From: Streptomyces sp. NBC_00691
GTDB taxonomy: Bacteria > Actinomycetota > Actinomycetes > Streptomycetales > Streptomycetaceae
Assembly: GCF_036226665.1 (NCBI RefSeq)
Contig: NZ_CP109007.1
Coordinates: 5,186,501 to 5,250,500, forward strand
DNA length: 64,000 nucleotides
Direction of reading: 5' to 3'
A program made the translations under genes and the position numbers. Of the stretch, positions 9,527 through 18,733 are shown in pieces. The notes under the pieces are model-generated. The model saw nothing but the letters and a program-made list of their open reading frames with translations. It was not told the origin of the DNA and made no database searches. How positions within the stretch are numbered: position 1 is the first letter of the stretch; every line of letters starts with the position of its first letter.

Positions 9527-9684
9527 CCGTTCAGCGGACCCCGCCGTCCGCGGGGCGTGACCGCGAGTTAACGGGCCGTCAGCTCGCGTAACCCCGGCGC
9601 AACCCCGCACCGCCGCCGTCCGTCACGACCGGCTCCTACCTTCCACGTCCGTACCCGCGAACCGGTCGGACGACAGGAACCCTC

Positions 9685-11499
9685 ATGACGGACACGGTCA
9701 CCACCCCCACCCCCGAACCGGGCGGGGACACCTCCATCCCGGAGCCGGCCGGGGGCGCAACCGCCCCGGAGCCGGGCGGGGGCGCCTGCCTGGCCCCCGA
9801 CGCGCCGGGAGAGGCCGGGCCGCCCCCCGGGCACCCCCGCCGCAGCTACGCCAAGCTGGCCGCCGACGAGAGCCGCGAGGACTACTCGCTGCGCTACGCC
9901 CCGCACTCCTTCCGGCGCTGGTCGCCCGGGACCGTGGCGGGAACCGCCCTCGGCGGCATCGCCTATCTCGCGGACTTCGCCATCGGCGCCTCGATCGTCT
10001 TCACCTACGGCTTCGGCAGCGGGCTCGCCTCGATCCTCACCGCCGCCACTCTCATCTTCCTCACCGGCATTCCCATCGCCCGCGCCTGCGCCAGGTACGG
10101 CCTGGACATGGACCTGATCACCCGCGGCGCCGGCTTCGGCTACTTCGGCTCGACGCTCACCTCGCTCATCTACGCCTCCTTCACCTTCATCTTCTTCGCC
10201 CTCGAAGGCTCGATCATGGCCCAGGCCATGCATCAGGCCGTCGGCCTGCCCGTCGAGATCGGCTATCTGATCACCACCCTCATCGTCATCCCGATCGTCT
10301 TCCGCGGCATGGGCGCCCTGGCCAAGGTGCAGGCCTGGACCCAGCCGGTCTGGATCATCGGCATGGTGCTGCCCTTCGTCGTCCTGGCCTTCGAAGCCCC
10401 CGGCGCCTGGGGCGCCTTCGCCTCCTTCGGCGGTACGGAGGGAGCCGGCGCCGGCTTCTCGTGGATCGGCTTCGGCCTGGGCACGGGCGTCGCGCTGTCC
10501 CTGATCGCCCAGATCGGGGAACAGGCCGACTACCTGCGCTTCATGCCGGCCAGGACGGAGGCCACCAAGCGCCGCTGGAACCTCGCCGTGCTCGCCGCCG
10601 GTCCCGGCTGGGTCGTCATCGGCGCCGCCAAGCAGCTCGGCGGCGCCTTCCTCGCGTTCGTCGCCCTGGAGGCCGTCGGCAAGACCCACGCCCTGGAACC
10701 GATCGCCCCTCAGATCGAGGCCCTCAAGCCCTGGCTCGGGACCTTCGCCCTGCCGGCCGCCGCGCTCTTCGTGATCGTCTCCCAGGTCAAGATCAACGTC
10801 ACCAACGCCTACAGCGGCTCGCTGTCCTGGTCGAACTTCTTCTCCCGCGTCACCCACCGGCACCCGGGCCGTGTCTGGTACATCTTCCTCAACCTCGCCA
10901 TCGCGCTGACGCTGATGGAGATGAACATGTTCGCGGCCCTGAACAAGCTGCTCGGGTTCTACTCCAACGTCGGCATCGCCTGGATCACGGCCGTCGCCGC
11001 CGACCTCGTCATCAACAAGCGGGCCGGCTGGAGCCCCCCGTACATCGAGTTCAAGCGCGCCTATCTGTATGCCGTGAACCCGGCCGGCTTCGGAGCCATG
11101 GTCATCGCCTCCGTCGTCTCGATCCTCGCCTTCTTCGGTCTCTTCGGTACCTACGCCCAGGCCTTCTCCACCTTCATCGCCGCCGGTCTCGCCCTCGTCC
11201 TCTGCCCGCTGATCGCCCGGGTCACCCGGGGCCGCTACTACCTGGCCCGCCCCAACACGGTGAACGGTCCGGCCGCCGGTGCCGTCGACGAGCGGGCGAC
11301 CCACACCTGCGCGGAGTGCGAGACCGCCTACGAACTCCCCGACATCGCCGACTGCCCGGTGCGTTCCGGCCCGGTCTGCTCCCTCTGCTGCTCGCTCGAC
11401 GCCACGTGCGGCGACGTCTGCCGCAAGGACCCCGAGGGTGCCGGTGGTCCCGTCCTGATGCCCGTGCCGACCGTGCCCGGGGCGGCCGGCGGGGCGTGA
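9685..11499 (+). CDS. NCS1-family permease with a cysteine-rich C-terminal extension
   Basis: 604 residues with CAGGAA upstream of the ATG. Residues 1-55 are a Pro/Gly-rich cytoplasmic tail. The core has about twelve hydrophobic helices and the look of purine/cytosine permeases of the nucleobase:cation symporter-1 family (SLRYAPHSFRRWSP before helix 1, NVTNAYSGSLSWSNFF later). The substrate cannot be read from sequence. Residues 542-579 carry nine cysteines (TCAEC, DCPV, VCSLCCSLD, TCGDVC), a probable metal-binding module not needed for transport. Similar Cys-rich segments are known, from memory, joining permease and kinase parts in some fusion proteins; here no kinase follows. The GntR gene is immediately upstream. 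Confidence 0.87.
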   Translation: MTDTVTTPTPEPGGDTSIPEPAGGATAPEPGGGACLAPDAPGEAGPPPGHPRRSYAKLAADESREDYSLRYAPHSFRRWSPGTVAGTALGGIAYLADFAIGASIVFTYGFGSGLASILTAATLIFLTGIPIARACARYGLDMDLITRGAGFGYFGSTLTSLIYASFTFIFFALEGSIMAQAMHQAVGLPVEIGYLITTLIVIPIVFRGMGALAKVQAWTQPVWIIGMVLPFVVLAFEAPGAWGAFASFGGTEGAGAGFSWIGFGLGTGVALSLIAQIGEQADYLRFMPARTEATKRRWNLAVLAAGPGWVVIGAAKQLGGAFLAFVALEAVGKTHALEPIAPQIEALKPWLGTFALPAAALFVIVSQVKINVTNAYSGSLSWSNFFSRVTHRHPGRVWYIFLNLAIALTLMEMNMFAALNKLLGFYSNVGIAWITAVAADLVINKRAGWSPPYIEFKRAYLYAVNPAGFGAMVIASVVSILAFFGLFGTYAQAFSTFIAAGLALVLCPLIARVTRGRYYLARPNTVNGPAAGAVDERATHTCAECETAYELPDIADCPVRSGPVCSLCCSLDATCGDVCRKDPEGAGGPVLMPVPTVPGAAGGA

Positions 11500-11653
11500 C
11501 TTCGGCCTCCCTCCGTCGGTTCCCGGCCGATCCGTATCTCTTTGTGTAATTCCGTATCCGCTGTGTGAAGGTCAGGCGTAAGCTCCGGCATATGCGGATT
11601 GCGGTTTCACGGAGATCCTCAACGGCGCCCGGACCGGCGGAGGGAGAAGCCTG

Positions 11654-11833
11654 ATGACCGAGAGCGGCCCTGTCCTCGCCTGGCTCGTCATTCGGCAGGA
11701 CGACAACGGCAACCGCTACCGGGTGGGGCGGTACGCGACCGAGGACGAAGCGCAGAAGATCGCGGACAGCCTCGACGACCGCGGCCACAAGCGGCTCTAC
11801 TGGGTCGAGCGCATCGGCACCCCCGCGCTCTGA
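11654..11833 (+). CDS. Small SPOR-like protein (59 residues)
   Basis: A short gene with AGGGAGA about 7 bases before ATG 11654 and stop TGA at 11831. The 59-residue product begins MTESGPVLAWLVIRQ and has the single-repeat pattern of an SPOR-like fold: WLVIRQDDNGNRYRVGRYATEDEA, a helix, then a strand YWVERIG. SPOR domains bind denuded glycan strands of peptidoglycan. There is no signal peptide or membrane anchor, so this one would stay in the cytoplasm and may use the fold differently. It lies 40 bases before the Nudix gene and could be co-transcribed. Confidence 0.75.
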   Translation: MTESGPVLAWLVIRQDDNGNRYRVGRYATEDEAQKIADSLDDRGHKRLYWVERIGTPAL

Positions 11834-11873
11834 GCCCGACGGCCGTCGGCCGGGCCGGGCTACGCTCGCGCCC

Positions 11874-12326
11874 ATGACCGATCGCACCACCGACCCCGCC
11901 GCGCCCCACGAACCCGCCGTGGTCGTCGTCGCGGGCGCCCTGTACGACCGGGGGCGGCTGCTCGCCGCGCGCCGCAGCGCCCCCGTCGAGCTCGCCGGCC
12001 GCTGGGAACTGCCCGGCGGCAAGCTCGAACCGGGCGAGAGCCCCGAAGAGGCCCTCGTCCGAGAGCTGCGTGAGGAGCTCGGTGTCGAGGTCGAGCCGGG
12101 CGAACGGATCCCCGGCGAGTGGCCGCTGAAGCCCGGATACGTCCTCCGGGTCTGGACCGCCCGGCTGCTCTCGGGTGAACCGCGCCCGCTGGAGGACCAC
12201 GACGCCCTGCGCTGGCTCGCCCGGTCCGAGCTGGACTCGGTCGACTGGCTCGACCAGGACCGCCCCGCCGTCGCCGAGGCCGCCCGGCGGTTCCCGGCCG
12301 AGCCCGGAACAGGCGCGCACGGCTGA
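11874..12326 (+). CDS. Nudix hydrolase (MutT-like)
   Basis: 150 residues. The Nudix box is complete: GGKLEPGESPEEALVREL followed by REELGVE, with the metal-binding glutamates. GRWELPGG before it is the usual substrate loop. The size and a sequence like AGALYDRGRLLAARRS suggest an 8-oxo-dGTP-type NTP pyrophosphohydrolase that sanitises nucleotides, though many Nudix enzymes act on other dinucleotides. It starts 40 bases after the SPOR-like gene. Confidence 0.9.
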   Translation: MTDRTTDPAAPHEPAVVVVAGALYDRGRLLAARRSAPVELAGRWELPGGKLEPGESPEEALVRELREELGVEVEPGERIPGEWPLKPGYVLRVWTARLLSGEPRPLEDHDALRWLARSELDSVDWLDQDRPAVAEAARRFPAEPGTGAHG

Positions 12327-12469
12327 CTTTCTACGCCGTTCGTGCCACCGTGCGCCCGCTGCTGCGCCCAGCGCGATATCCCGCCCCATATTCCGGGTAT
12401 GTCCTGATTGACCCGTTGAAAGAGGACGTGGGCCTTCCTGCTGACGCACGGCTGGGGAAGTGATCGGGT

Positions 12470-12892
12470 GTGATCGACACCGACGGCGAGCGCGCCGAGT
12501 GGAACTTCCCGGCGGAGGCGAACGCCGTGCGCACGGCTCGCCACGCCGTGCGCGAGACGCTGCGTGCCTGGGACCTCGACTCGGCCCTCGGCGATGTGAC
12601 CGTCCTGCTGGTCAGCGAGCTGGTGACCAACTCCCTGCGGTACGCGTCCGGACCGATCGGGGTCCGGCTCGTCCGCCCCCGAATCGACGGCAGCGACCCC
12701 ACCCGTCCGCCCGCCCTCCTCGTGGAGGTTTCCGATCCGCTTCCGGATCCCCCCACCGCACGCGCCCCCGGACCCGAGGACGAAGGGGGCCGCGGACTCG
12801 GTCTGGTGGCCTGTTCCGCACGCCGCTGGGGCACTCGTAAAGGAAGAACCGGCAAAACCGTATGGTTCGAGCTGGCTCTCCCTGGTGAGTAA
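12470..12892 (+). CDS. RsbW-type ATP-binding protein (anti-sigma kinase-like)
   Basis: 140 residues from GTG 12470, with GGGGA upstream. It is a single HATPase_c_2 domain: VLLVSELVTNSLRYA is the N box, and EGGRGLGLV the G1/G2 region, with KTVWFELALPG at the end. Streptomyces have many such small kinases; some bind sigma factors of the SigF/B type or phosphorylate anti-sigma-antagonists. No sigma factor or antagonist gene is adjacent. The next gene's C-terminal domain is a close paralogue, sharing LLVSELVTN and GKTVWFELALP. Confidence 0.87.
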   Translation: MIDTDGERAEWNFPAEANAVRTARHAVRETLRAWDLDSALGDVTVLLVSELVTNSLRYASGPIGVRLVRPRIDGSDPTRPPALLVEVSDPLPDPPTARAPGPEDEGGRGLGLVACSARRWGTRKGRTGKTVWFELALPGE

Positions 12893-13036
12893 ACAGGGTG
12901 GGACAACGATCACCGGTACTCGGCGCGAAGCGAACGAGACCACCCTGTGATCGTGAACGTCGTGCCGTCCGGGCCTGCCGTATTGAATACTGCGGGCATG
13001 GCCGGTCCGGTGCGGTGAGCTGGAGGGGACGGTCGC

Positions 13037-15607
13037 GTGAGCGAGATACCTGAGAAGGCGAGTGGCGGCGTCGTGTGGCAGAGCAGCCCGCCCGGCTCCA
13101 TCTATGACTACATCCGGGTGGCGTCCTTCTCCATCGGGCCCGACGGACTCGTCGAGCAGTGGAGCCGACGGGCCGTGGACCTCTTCGGGGTGACCGCGGA
13201 GGACGCCAGGGGCAAGGACCCCGTCGAGGCCTTCATGCCCGCCGACCTGCGCGAGCGCGGTCACCGGCGGGTCCGGGAGATCCTCGACGGCAAGGAGTGG
13301 ACAGGTCTCGTCCCCTTCCGGATCCCCGGCGACGACCGGCCCCACGGCATCGCCGAGATGTACGTCATGCCGAGCGAGACGCAGACCGGAGAGCGGGCCG
13401 CGCTCTGCATCGTGGTCGATGTCCGCGCCCTCCGCCGCATCGAGACGGACCTCGCCGCCTCCCAGGCGATATTCGGCCAATCGCCCTTCGGGTTTCTCCT
13501 CTTCGGTACCGACCTCACCGTGAAGCGGGCCAACCGGCGCTTCGCCACCGTCTTCGGCGGCTCCGCCGACGACCACCGCGGCCGCACCGTCCACGACTAC
13601 CTCAACCTGCCCGAGGCCGACCGGATGACCGCGGCCCTCCGCGGCGTCCTGGAGACCGGGGAGTCCGTCACCGACTTCGAGATCGTCGGCGCCGCCCCCG
13701 GCTCCCGCGACCGCCGCCACTGGTCCATCAACCTCTACCGGGTGCACAGCGGATCCGGCCGCCCGATCGGCGTCGCCGGCCTCGGCATCGACGTGACACG
13801 CCGCCACAACGCCGCCAGGGAAGCCGCCAGCGCCCGCCGCAACCTCGCCCTCCTCAACGAGGCCGGCGCCCGCATCGGCAACTCCCTCGACCTGGAGGCC
13901 ACCGCCCGCGAGCTGCTCGACGTCGCCGTCCCCGGCTTCTGCGACCTCGCCTCCGTCGACCTCTACCAGGGCCTGCTCACCGGCGACGAGGCGCCGCCCG
14001 GCCGATGGGGCAGCTCCCACGACGTCGGCTACGGGGCCGGCAGCGCCGAACTCCGCAGGGTCGCCTTCGCCAGCGCCGTCTCCGACACGCCCCTGAGGAC
14101 CGACGAGAGCCACGGGCCGGGCAGCGGCTGTTGCGGGCCGGAACCGATCGAGGTCGGCGCCGTCCACCGCTACCCCTTCAACTCGCCGTGCGCCGGGGTC
14201 CTGCGCACCGGCCGCCTCCGCACCGTGCCCGGCGCCGACGGCGAACTCGTGCAGACCACCCTGGTCGTCCCGATGGTCGCCCACGACACCGTCGTCGGAC
14301 TCGTCCAGTTCTCCCGTGCCAAGGGCAGCGAGTCCTTCGGGGAGCGCGACCGCGCCCTCGCCGTCGAACTCGCCGCCCGCGCCGCCGTCTGCATCGACAA
14401 CGCCCGCCTCTACCGCCGCGAGCACGAGCGGGCCCTGATCCTCCAGCGCAGCCTGCTCCCGCCCGGCGACCCCGAGGCGGCCGGCCTCGACATCGCCTGC
14501 CGCTACCTCCCCGGGACCGCGGCCACCGAGGTCGGGGGCGACTGGTTCGACGTCATCGAGCTCCCGGGCCACCGCACCGCCCTCGTCATCGGGGACGTCA
14601 TGGGCCGGGGCCTGCGCGCCGCCGTCGCCATGGGCGAACTGCGCACCGCCGTCCGCACCCTCGCCCAGCTCGACCTGGAGCCGGCCGAAGTCCTCTCCCA
14701 CCTCGACGAGATCGCCCGCGGCCTCGGCGCCCCCATCGGCGCCCAGCAGTCCCGCGGCCACAAGTCCCGCGGCCCCGAGCTCTCCGAGGTCTACCTCGCG
14801 ACCTGCGTCTACGCCGTCTACGACCCGGTCACCCGCCGCTGCACCTTCGCCAACGCCGGACACCTCCCGCCGGTGCTCGTCGAACCCGGCGAGGAGGCCC
14901 TGCTGCTCGACGTACCCCCAGGGATGCCGCTCGGGGTCGGCGGCGAACCCTTCGAGGAGGTCGAGGTCGAACTCCCCGAAGGCGCCCTGCTCGCCCTCTA
15001 CACCGACGGGCTCGTCGAATCCCGCGACCATCCCCTCGACGAGGGCCTCAGCGCCTTCCGGCGCGCCCTCACCGACCCCGCCCGCCCCCTGGAGGACGTC
15101 TGCGACCGGGTCCTGACGAGCCTGGAGACCGGACACGGCGAGGACGACATCGCCCTCCTCATGGCCAGGATCCAGGGACTGCCCAGCGAGGCCGTCGGCG
15201 ACTGGCGGCTGCCCAGGGAACCCCGCTCGGTCGGCCGGGCCCGTGAACTCGCCCGCACCCAGCTCAAGGCCTGGGACCTCGAACCGCTCGTCGACACCGT
15301 CGAACTCCTCGTCAGCGAGCTCGTCACCAACGCGCTGCGTTACGGAGAGGGCGAGATCCGGCTGCGGCTGCTCCGCGACCGCACCCTCGTCTGCGAGGTC
15401 TGGGACGCCGGCCTCGTCCAGCCCAGGCGTCGCCGCGCCAAGGACACCGACGAGGGCGGCCGGGGCCTGCAGCTGGTCGGTCTGCTCTCCTCCTCCTGGG
15501 GCTCGCGTCGCACCCCGCGCGGCAAGACCGTCTGGTTCGAACTGGCCCTGCCGGACGGCGAGGGAACGGCGGAACCCACGGTGGAACAGCTCCTGAGCAT
15601 GTTCTGA
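13037..15607 (+). CDS. PAS-PAS-GAF-PP2C phosphatase with C-terminal RsbW-type kinase domain
   Basis: 856 residues from GTG 13037 with GGAGGGG upstream. Domains in order: PAS at about 20-130, PAS at about 145-260, GAF at about 270-460, a SpoIIE/RsbU PP2C phosphatase at about 475-690 (EVGGDWFDV and IGDVMGRG give metal-binding aspartates), and an HATPase_c_2 domain at about 715-840. It is soluble and senses signals through PAS/GAF. PP2C and kinase activities in one chain would act in opposite directions on an anti-sigma-antagonist. The C-terminal domain closely resembles the protein from the upstream gene, suggesting gene-domain duplication. Confidence 0.93.
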   Translation: MSEIPEKASGGVVWQSSPPGSIYDYIRVASFSIGPDGLVEQWSRRAVDLFGVTAEDARGKDPVEAFMPADLRERGHRRVREILDGKEWTGLVPFRIPGDDRPHGIAEMYVMPSETQTGERAALCIVVDVRALRRIETDLAASQAIFGQSPFGFLLFGTDLTVKRANRRFATVFGGSADDHRGRTVHDYLNLPEADRMTAALRGVLETGESVTDFEIVGAAPGSRDRRHWSINLYRVHSGSGRPIGVAGLGIDVTRRHNAAREAASARRNLALLNEAGARIGNSLDLEATARELLDVAVPGFCDLASVDLYQGLLTGDEAPPGRWGSSHDVGYGAGSAELRRVAFASAVSDTPLRTDESHGPGSGCCGPEPIEVGAVHRYPFNSPCAGVLRTGRLRTVPGADGELVQTTLVVPMVAHDTVVGLVQFSRAKGSESFGERDRALAVELAARAAVCIDNARLYRREHERALILQRSLLPPGDPEAAGLDIACRYLPGTAATEVGGDWFDVIELPGHRTALVIGDVMGRGLRAAVAMGELRTAVRTLAQLDLEPAEVLSHLDEIARGLGAPIGAQQSRGHKSRGPELSEVYLATCVYAVYDPVTRRCTFANAGHLPPVLVEPGEEALLLDVPPGMPLGVGGEPFEEVEVELPEGALLALYTDGLVESRDHPLDEGLSAFRRALTDPARPLEDVCDRVLTSLETGHGEDDIALLMARIQGLPSEAVGDWRLPREPRSVGRARELARTQLKAWDLEPLVDTVELLVSELVTNALRYGEGEIRLRLLRDRTLVCEVWDAGLVQPRRRRAKDTDEGGRGLQLVGLLSSSWGSRRTPRGKTVWFELALPDGEGTAEPTVEQLLSMF

Positions 15608-15656
15608 CACCCAGCGCACCCGCCGCCGCAGCCACCCGGACGCGCGGCGGAGCCGA

Positions 15657-15708
15657 CACCCGCCCGCGCGGCCGGGCCGACGCCCGGCCCCGGCCGCGCG
15701 GGCGGGTG
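15657..15708. terminator. Bidirectional terminator between convergent genes
   Basis: A 17-bp perfect stem (15657-15673 with 15692-15708), extended by further GGG/CCC pairs inside, between the phosphatase stop and the stop of pspA on the other strand. Confidence 0.8.
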
Positions 15709-15723
15709 CCGGCAGGGGTCCGG

Positions 15724-16431
15724 TCAGCCCTTGAGCGCCGCCAGCCGGGCCTCGATCTCGGCACTGTCGCCCCACGCGTCCAGCTGCTCGAACTGGGCGT
15801 CCAGGGAGGACGCGGCGAGCTCCTGCTTGCCCGTCGCCCGCGCCTCCTCCCGGCGCACCTTGTCCTCGAACCGGCTCAGTTCGCTGGTCGGGTCGAGCAC
15901 ATCGATGTTCTTCACGGCGTCCATCATCGTGTTCTGCGCCTGGGCCGTCCTGGCGCGGGCCACCAGCTCGTCGCGCTTCGCCCGCAACTCGCCGAGCTTG
16001 GCCTTCATCTGGTCGAGGCCCGTCCTGAGCTTCGACACCACCTCGGTCTGTGCGGCGATCGTCGGCTCCGCCGTCCGCGCCTCCTTCTCCGACTGGAGCT
16101 GACGGCCGAGCGCCACCTTCGCCAGATTGTCGAAGCGGTCCGCCTCCGAGGTCTGCCCGCCGCTCCGCAGCTCGTCGCCCTTCCGGCTGGCGGCCAGCGC
16201 CTTGCCGCCCCATTCCTTCGCCGCCTCCACGTCCTCCTGGTGGTCCTGCTCCATCAGCCGGAGGTTGCCGATGGTCGCGGCCACCGCCTCCTCCGCCTCC
16301 GTGATGTTGTGGGAGTAGTCGCGGATCAGCTGGTCCAGCATCTTCTGCGGGTCCTCCGCCTGGTCCAGCAGCGCGTTGATGTTGGCCTTCGCCAGCTGGG
16401 TGACCCGGCCGAGGATGGTCTGCTTGCTCAT
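15724..16431 (-). CDS. pspA: PspA/IM30 family membrane-stress protein
   Basis: 235 residues, almost wholly alpha-helical and coiled-coil, with the N-terminal amphipathic helix SKQTILGRVTQLAKANINALLDQAEDP and the family pattern PQKMLDQLIRDY. PspA/Vipp1 proteins are ESCRT-III-like and assemble on the inner membrane to hold the proton gradient under envelope stress. Start ATG 16431 has AAGGAGAAG upstream. It lies 53 bases after the TPM-domain gene, same strand, so they probably form an operon; this pairing is common in actinobacteria. Confidence 0.93.
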   Translation of the reverse strand: MSKQTILGRVTQLAKANINALLDQAEDPQKMLDQLIRDYSHNITEAEEAVAATIGNLRLMEQDHQEDVEAAKEWGGKALAASRKGDELRSGGQTSEADRFDNLAKVALGRQLQSEKEARTAEPTIAAQTEVVSKLRTGLDQMKAKLGELRAKRDELVARARTAQAQNTMMDAVKNIDVLDPTSELSRFEDKVRREEARATGKQELAASSLDAQFEQLDAWGDSAEIEARLAALKG

Positions 16432-16484
16432 GGCTCTTCTCCTTGAGAGGGACAGAAAGGGGCAGGGCGCGCGCCGCGCCGCCC

Positions 16485-18584
16485 TCAGAATCGGCCTCCG
16501 CCGCCCAGCCGGCCGCGCGTGCCGCCGCCGCCGAAGCTGCCGGGCCCGCCGCCGAGACCTCCGCCCCCGAGACCCCCGCCCGAACCTCCACCGAACCCCC
16601 CATGTCCGCCTCCCCTTCCCCCGCCGAACAGTCCGCCGAGGATGATGCCGCCGAGCACCGCACCGCCGAGCCCGCCGCCACCGCCTACCCCTGATACACC
16701 GCCCGGGCCGTTCGGGTTCCCGTACCTCCGGACGTCCTGCTCGGCCAGGTCCTGGGCCCGCCGGGCCAGGGCGTCCGCCTGCTGAGCCTCCGCGAGGGCG
16801 GCCTGCGGGTCGTCGGCCTCCGCCAGCGCCCGCGCCTTCTCCCAGCGCCGCTGGGCCTCGGCGAGGCGCGTACGGGCCTCACTGCCCACGGCACCCCGGT
16901 GGGTCGTGATGTAGTCCGCGGCCGCCCCGATCGCCGAACGGGCCGTCAGCATCGACTGGTCGAGGAGCCCGCGGGCGCGCCGGCTGCCCGACTCGCGCTC
17001 CCGCGCGCCCTCCAGCGCCTCGTCGAGCACCGCGTCGGCCTCCTCCACCCGGCGAAGGGAGTCGAGCGGGTCGTACCGTCCGGTGTCCATGACCCGCCTC
17101 ACCTCGCCGAGCACCGACTCGGCGCGGGCGATCCGGCCCCGGAGATCGGCCGTCGACCCTTCGGTGGCCCCCTGCAGCAGCCCCCGGGCCTCCGCCAGGT
17201 CGGCGTCCGTCTCCGACAGGGCGCCGGGCAGCTTGCCGACGGCCTCGGCCAGTTCCTGTGCCCGCCGGTCGACCGCCTCGATCAGCCGGGCCGCCTGGTC
17301 CACGGCGCTCTCGGCCGCCCGGATGTGGACGGCGGCCCCGCCGTTGTCACCGGCGTCGATCCGCAGGCGGGCCTGGTCGATGTGGGTCGTCGCGAAGACG
17401 AGCCGGTCCTTGGCCTGTTCGACGTCGCCGGCGACGGGAGCGGCGGCCGTCTCGGCGTACCGCCCGCGCATCGCCGTCAGGGCCGCCTCGGCCGTGCCCG
17501 TCCTGCCGGTCTGCTCCTGGACCGCGGCCTCGACGGTGGCCAGCGCCTCGGGCGCGGTCCGCTCCAGGGCCCGCAGCCGGTCGAAGTCCTCGCTCTCGGC
17601 GTCCAGCCGGGCGTTCGCCTCCGCGCAGCGGCGCAGGATCTCGTCCAGCATGGTCCGCCGGGTCGCGTCGTCCTCGGGGAACGAGTCGTCGAGCTTCTGC
17701 CGCAGCCGGAACGAGGCCGTCAGCTGCTGCTCGGCGAAGGCGACCGCCTCGGTGAAGGGGCGGACGGCCTCCTCGCCGAACTGGGCGGTCGCGAAACCGA
17801 GTTCCTCCTGGCTGGTGCGGACGGCGTCGTCGGTGGCGACCAGCGTCTGCCGGGCCTGTCCGTCGAGCTCGTCGAGGGACGGCGGCGCGGGCTCCCTCGG
17901 CGGGCCCCAGCCCTGCCCGCCCTGCGGCGTGGTGCGGGTCTCGGTGCGCCGGCGTCGCTTGGTGAACGCGTACGCCGCCACGGCGCCGGCGCCGCCGACC
18001 AGGACCACCGGCAGGACCAGATCGGTCGCCGAGGTGCCGTCGTCGACCGCGCCGCCGGGATCGGCGGGTCCCGGGGTGATGGCCGGGGCGGGGACGGGCT
18101 GTCCGGCGAGGACGGCCGAGTAGCCGTCGGCCGCGCCGATCGCGGCGCCCGCCCAGTCGTTCTGCCGCAGCGCCGGTTCGACGGCGGTCCGCGCCACCTC
18201 GTCGAGCTGGCCCTGGGTGAGGGGGGCGTCAGGGTCGGCGGAGTAGCCGTACCGGCGGTCGTGGGTGGCGACGGCGAGCAGCACGTCGTCGACCCCGAGG
18301 CCGTTGCGTTCGGCCGTGGCGTCGGCCCAGGCCTGGCCCGTGCGGCCGGAGAAGTCCCGTACGTAGACGACGAAGAGCTGGATCCGCCGGGTGTCGTAGA
18401 GCCGGTCGAGGGCCCGCACCACGGAGGCGCGGCGGTCGCCCAGCGCGTCCACCCGGTCGGTGATCTGTCCGTCCCGGGACAGGGCGACGGGGTCGTCGGC
18501 ACGCGCACCGTGAACGGCGGGCACGAGGAGCCACCACGCCGCCACCAGTACCGCGAGAAGGGCTTGGGTGGCTGTTCGCGTCAC
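16485..18584 (-). CDS. TPM-domain membrane protein with coiled coil and glycine-rich tail
   Basis: 699 residues. Residues 1-30 form a signal peptide (LLAVLVAAWWLLVP). Residues about 35-165 form an extracytoplasmic TPM domain (IQLFVVYVRDFSG and VDDVLLAVATHDRRYGYS). A transmembrane helix near 190-210 is followed by basic residues RRRRTETR, then about 370 residues of helical, probably coiled-coil cytoplasmic sequence, and a C-terminal tail of about 75 residues that is mostly Gly with some Phe/Arg. The start is GTG 18584 with no clear ribosome site. Its operon partner is pspA, suggesting TPM-based sensing or anchoring in a membrane-stress response. The TPM function is unproven. Confidence 0.85.
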   Translation of the reverse strand: MTRTATQALLAVLVAAWWLLVPAVHGARADDPVALSRDGQITDRVDALGDRRASVVRALDRLYDTRRIQLFVVYVRDFSGRTGQAWADATAERNGLGVDDVLLAVATHDRRYGYSADPDAPLTQGQLDEVARTAVEPALRQNDWAGAAIGAADGYSAVLAGQPVPAPAITPGPADPGGAVDDGTSATDLVLPVVLVGGAGAVAAYAFTKRRRRTETRTTPQGGQGWGPPREPAPPSLDELDGQARQTLVATDDAVRTSQEELGFATAQFGEEAVRPFTEAVAFAEQQLTASFRLRQKLDDSFPEDDATRRTMLDEILRRCAEANARLDAESEDFDRLRALERTAPEALATVEAAVQEQTGRTGTAEAALTAMRGRYAETAAAPVAGDVEQAKDRLVFATTHIDQARLRIDAGDNGGAAVHIRAAESAVDQAARLIEAVDRRAQELAEAVGKLPGALSETDADLAEARGLLQGATEGSTADLRGRIARAESVLGEVRRVMDTGRYDPLDSLRRVEEADAVLDEALEGARERESGSRRARGLLDQSMLTARSAIGAAADYITTHRGAVGSEARTRLAEAQRRWEKARALAEADDPQAALAEAQQADALARRAQDLAEQDVRRYGNPNGPGGVSGVGGGGGLGGAVLGGIILGGLFGGGRGGGHGGFGGGSGGGLGGGGLGGGPGSFGGGGTRGRLGGGGRF

Positions 18585-18618
18585 AAGGGGGAGGTTATGT
18601 CCGCGTATGTCACCCCGC

Positions 18619-18733
18619 GACCGGACAGCCGGCCGGACCCGCGACCGGACAGCCGACCGGACCTCGCGACCGGACAGCCCGACCGGACAGCCCGACCGAA
18701 CGGGCCTGGACGGGGGCTCGGATCCGGACAGCC
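18619..18733. repeat. Degenerate 12-base repeats (GACCGGACAGCC)
   Basis: GACCGGACAGCC occurs exactly at 18619, 18643, 18668 and 18681, with a partial copy at 18724, in the divergent promoter region between the TPM gene and the glycosidase-like gene. The first two starts are 24 bases apart and later spacing varies. The reading frame from ATG 18597 through it gives a repetitive PDSRPDPRPDSRPD-type peptide with no recognised relative, so I do not call a gene. Confidence 0.7.

Noticed and set aside
11222..16681. A 1819-codon open frame on the minus strand
   Set aside because: It runs antisense through several well-supported genes, is low-complexity Gly/Ala/Arg, and arises from GC-rich codon shadowing.
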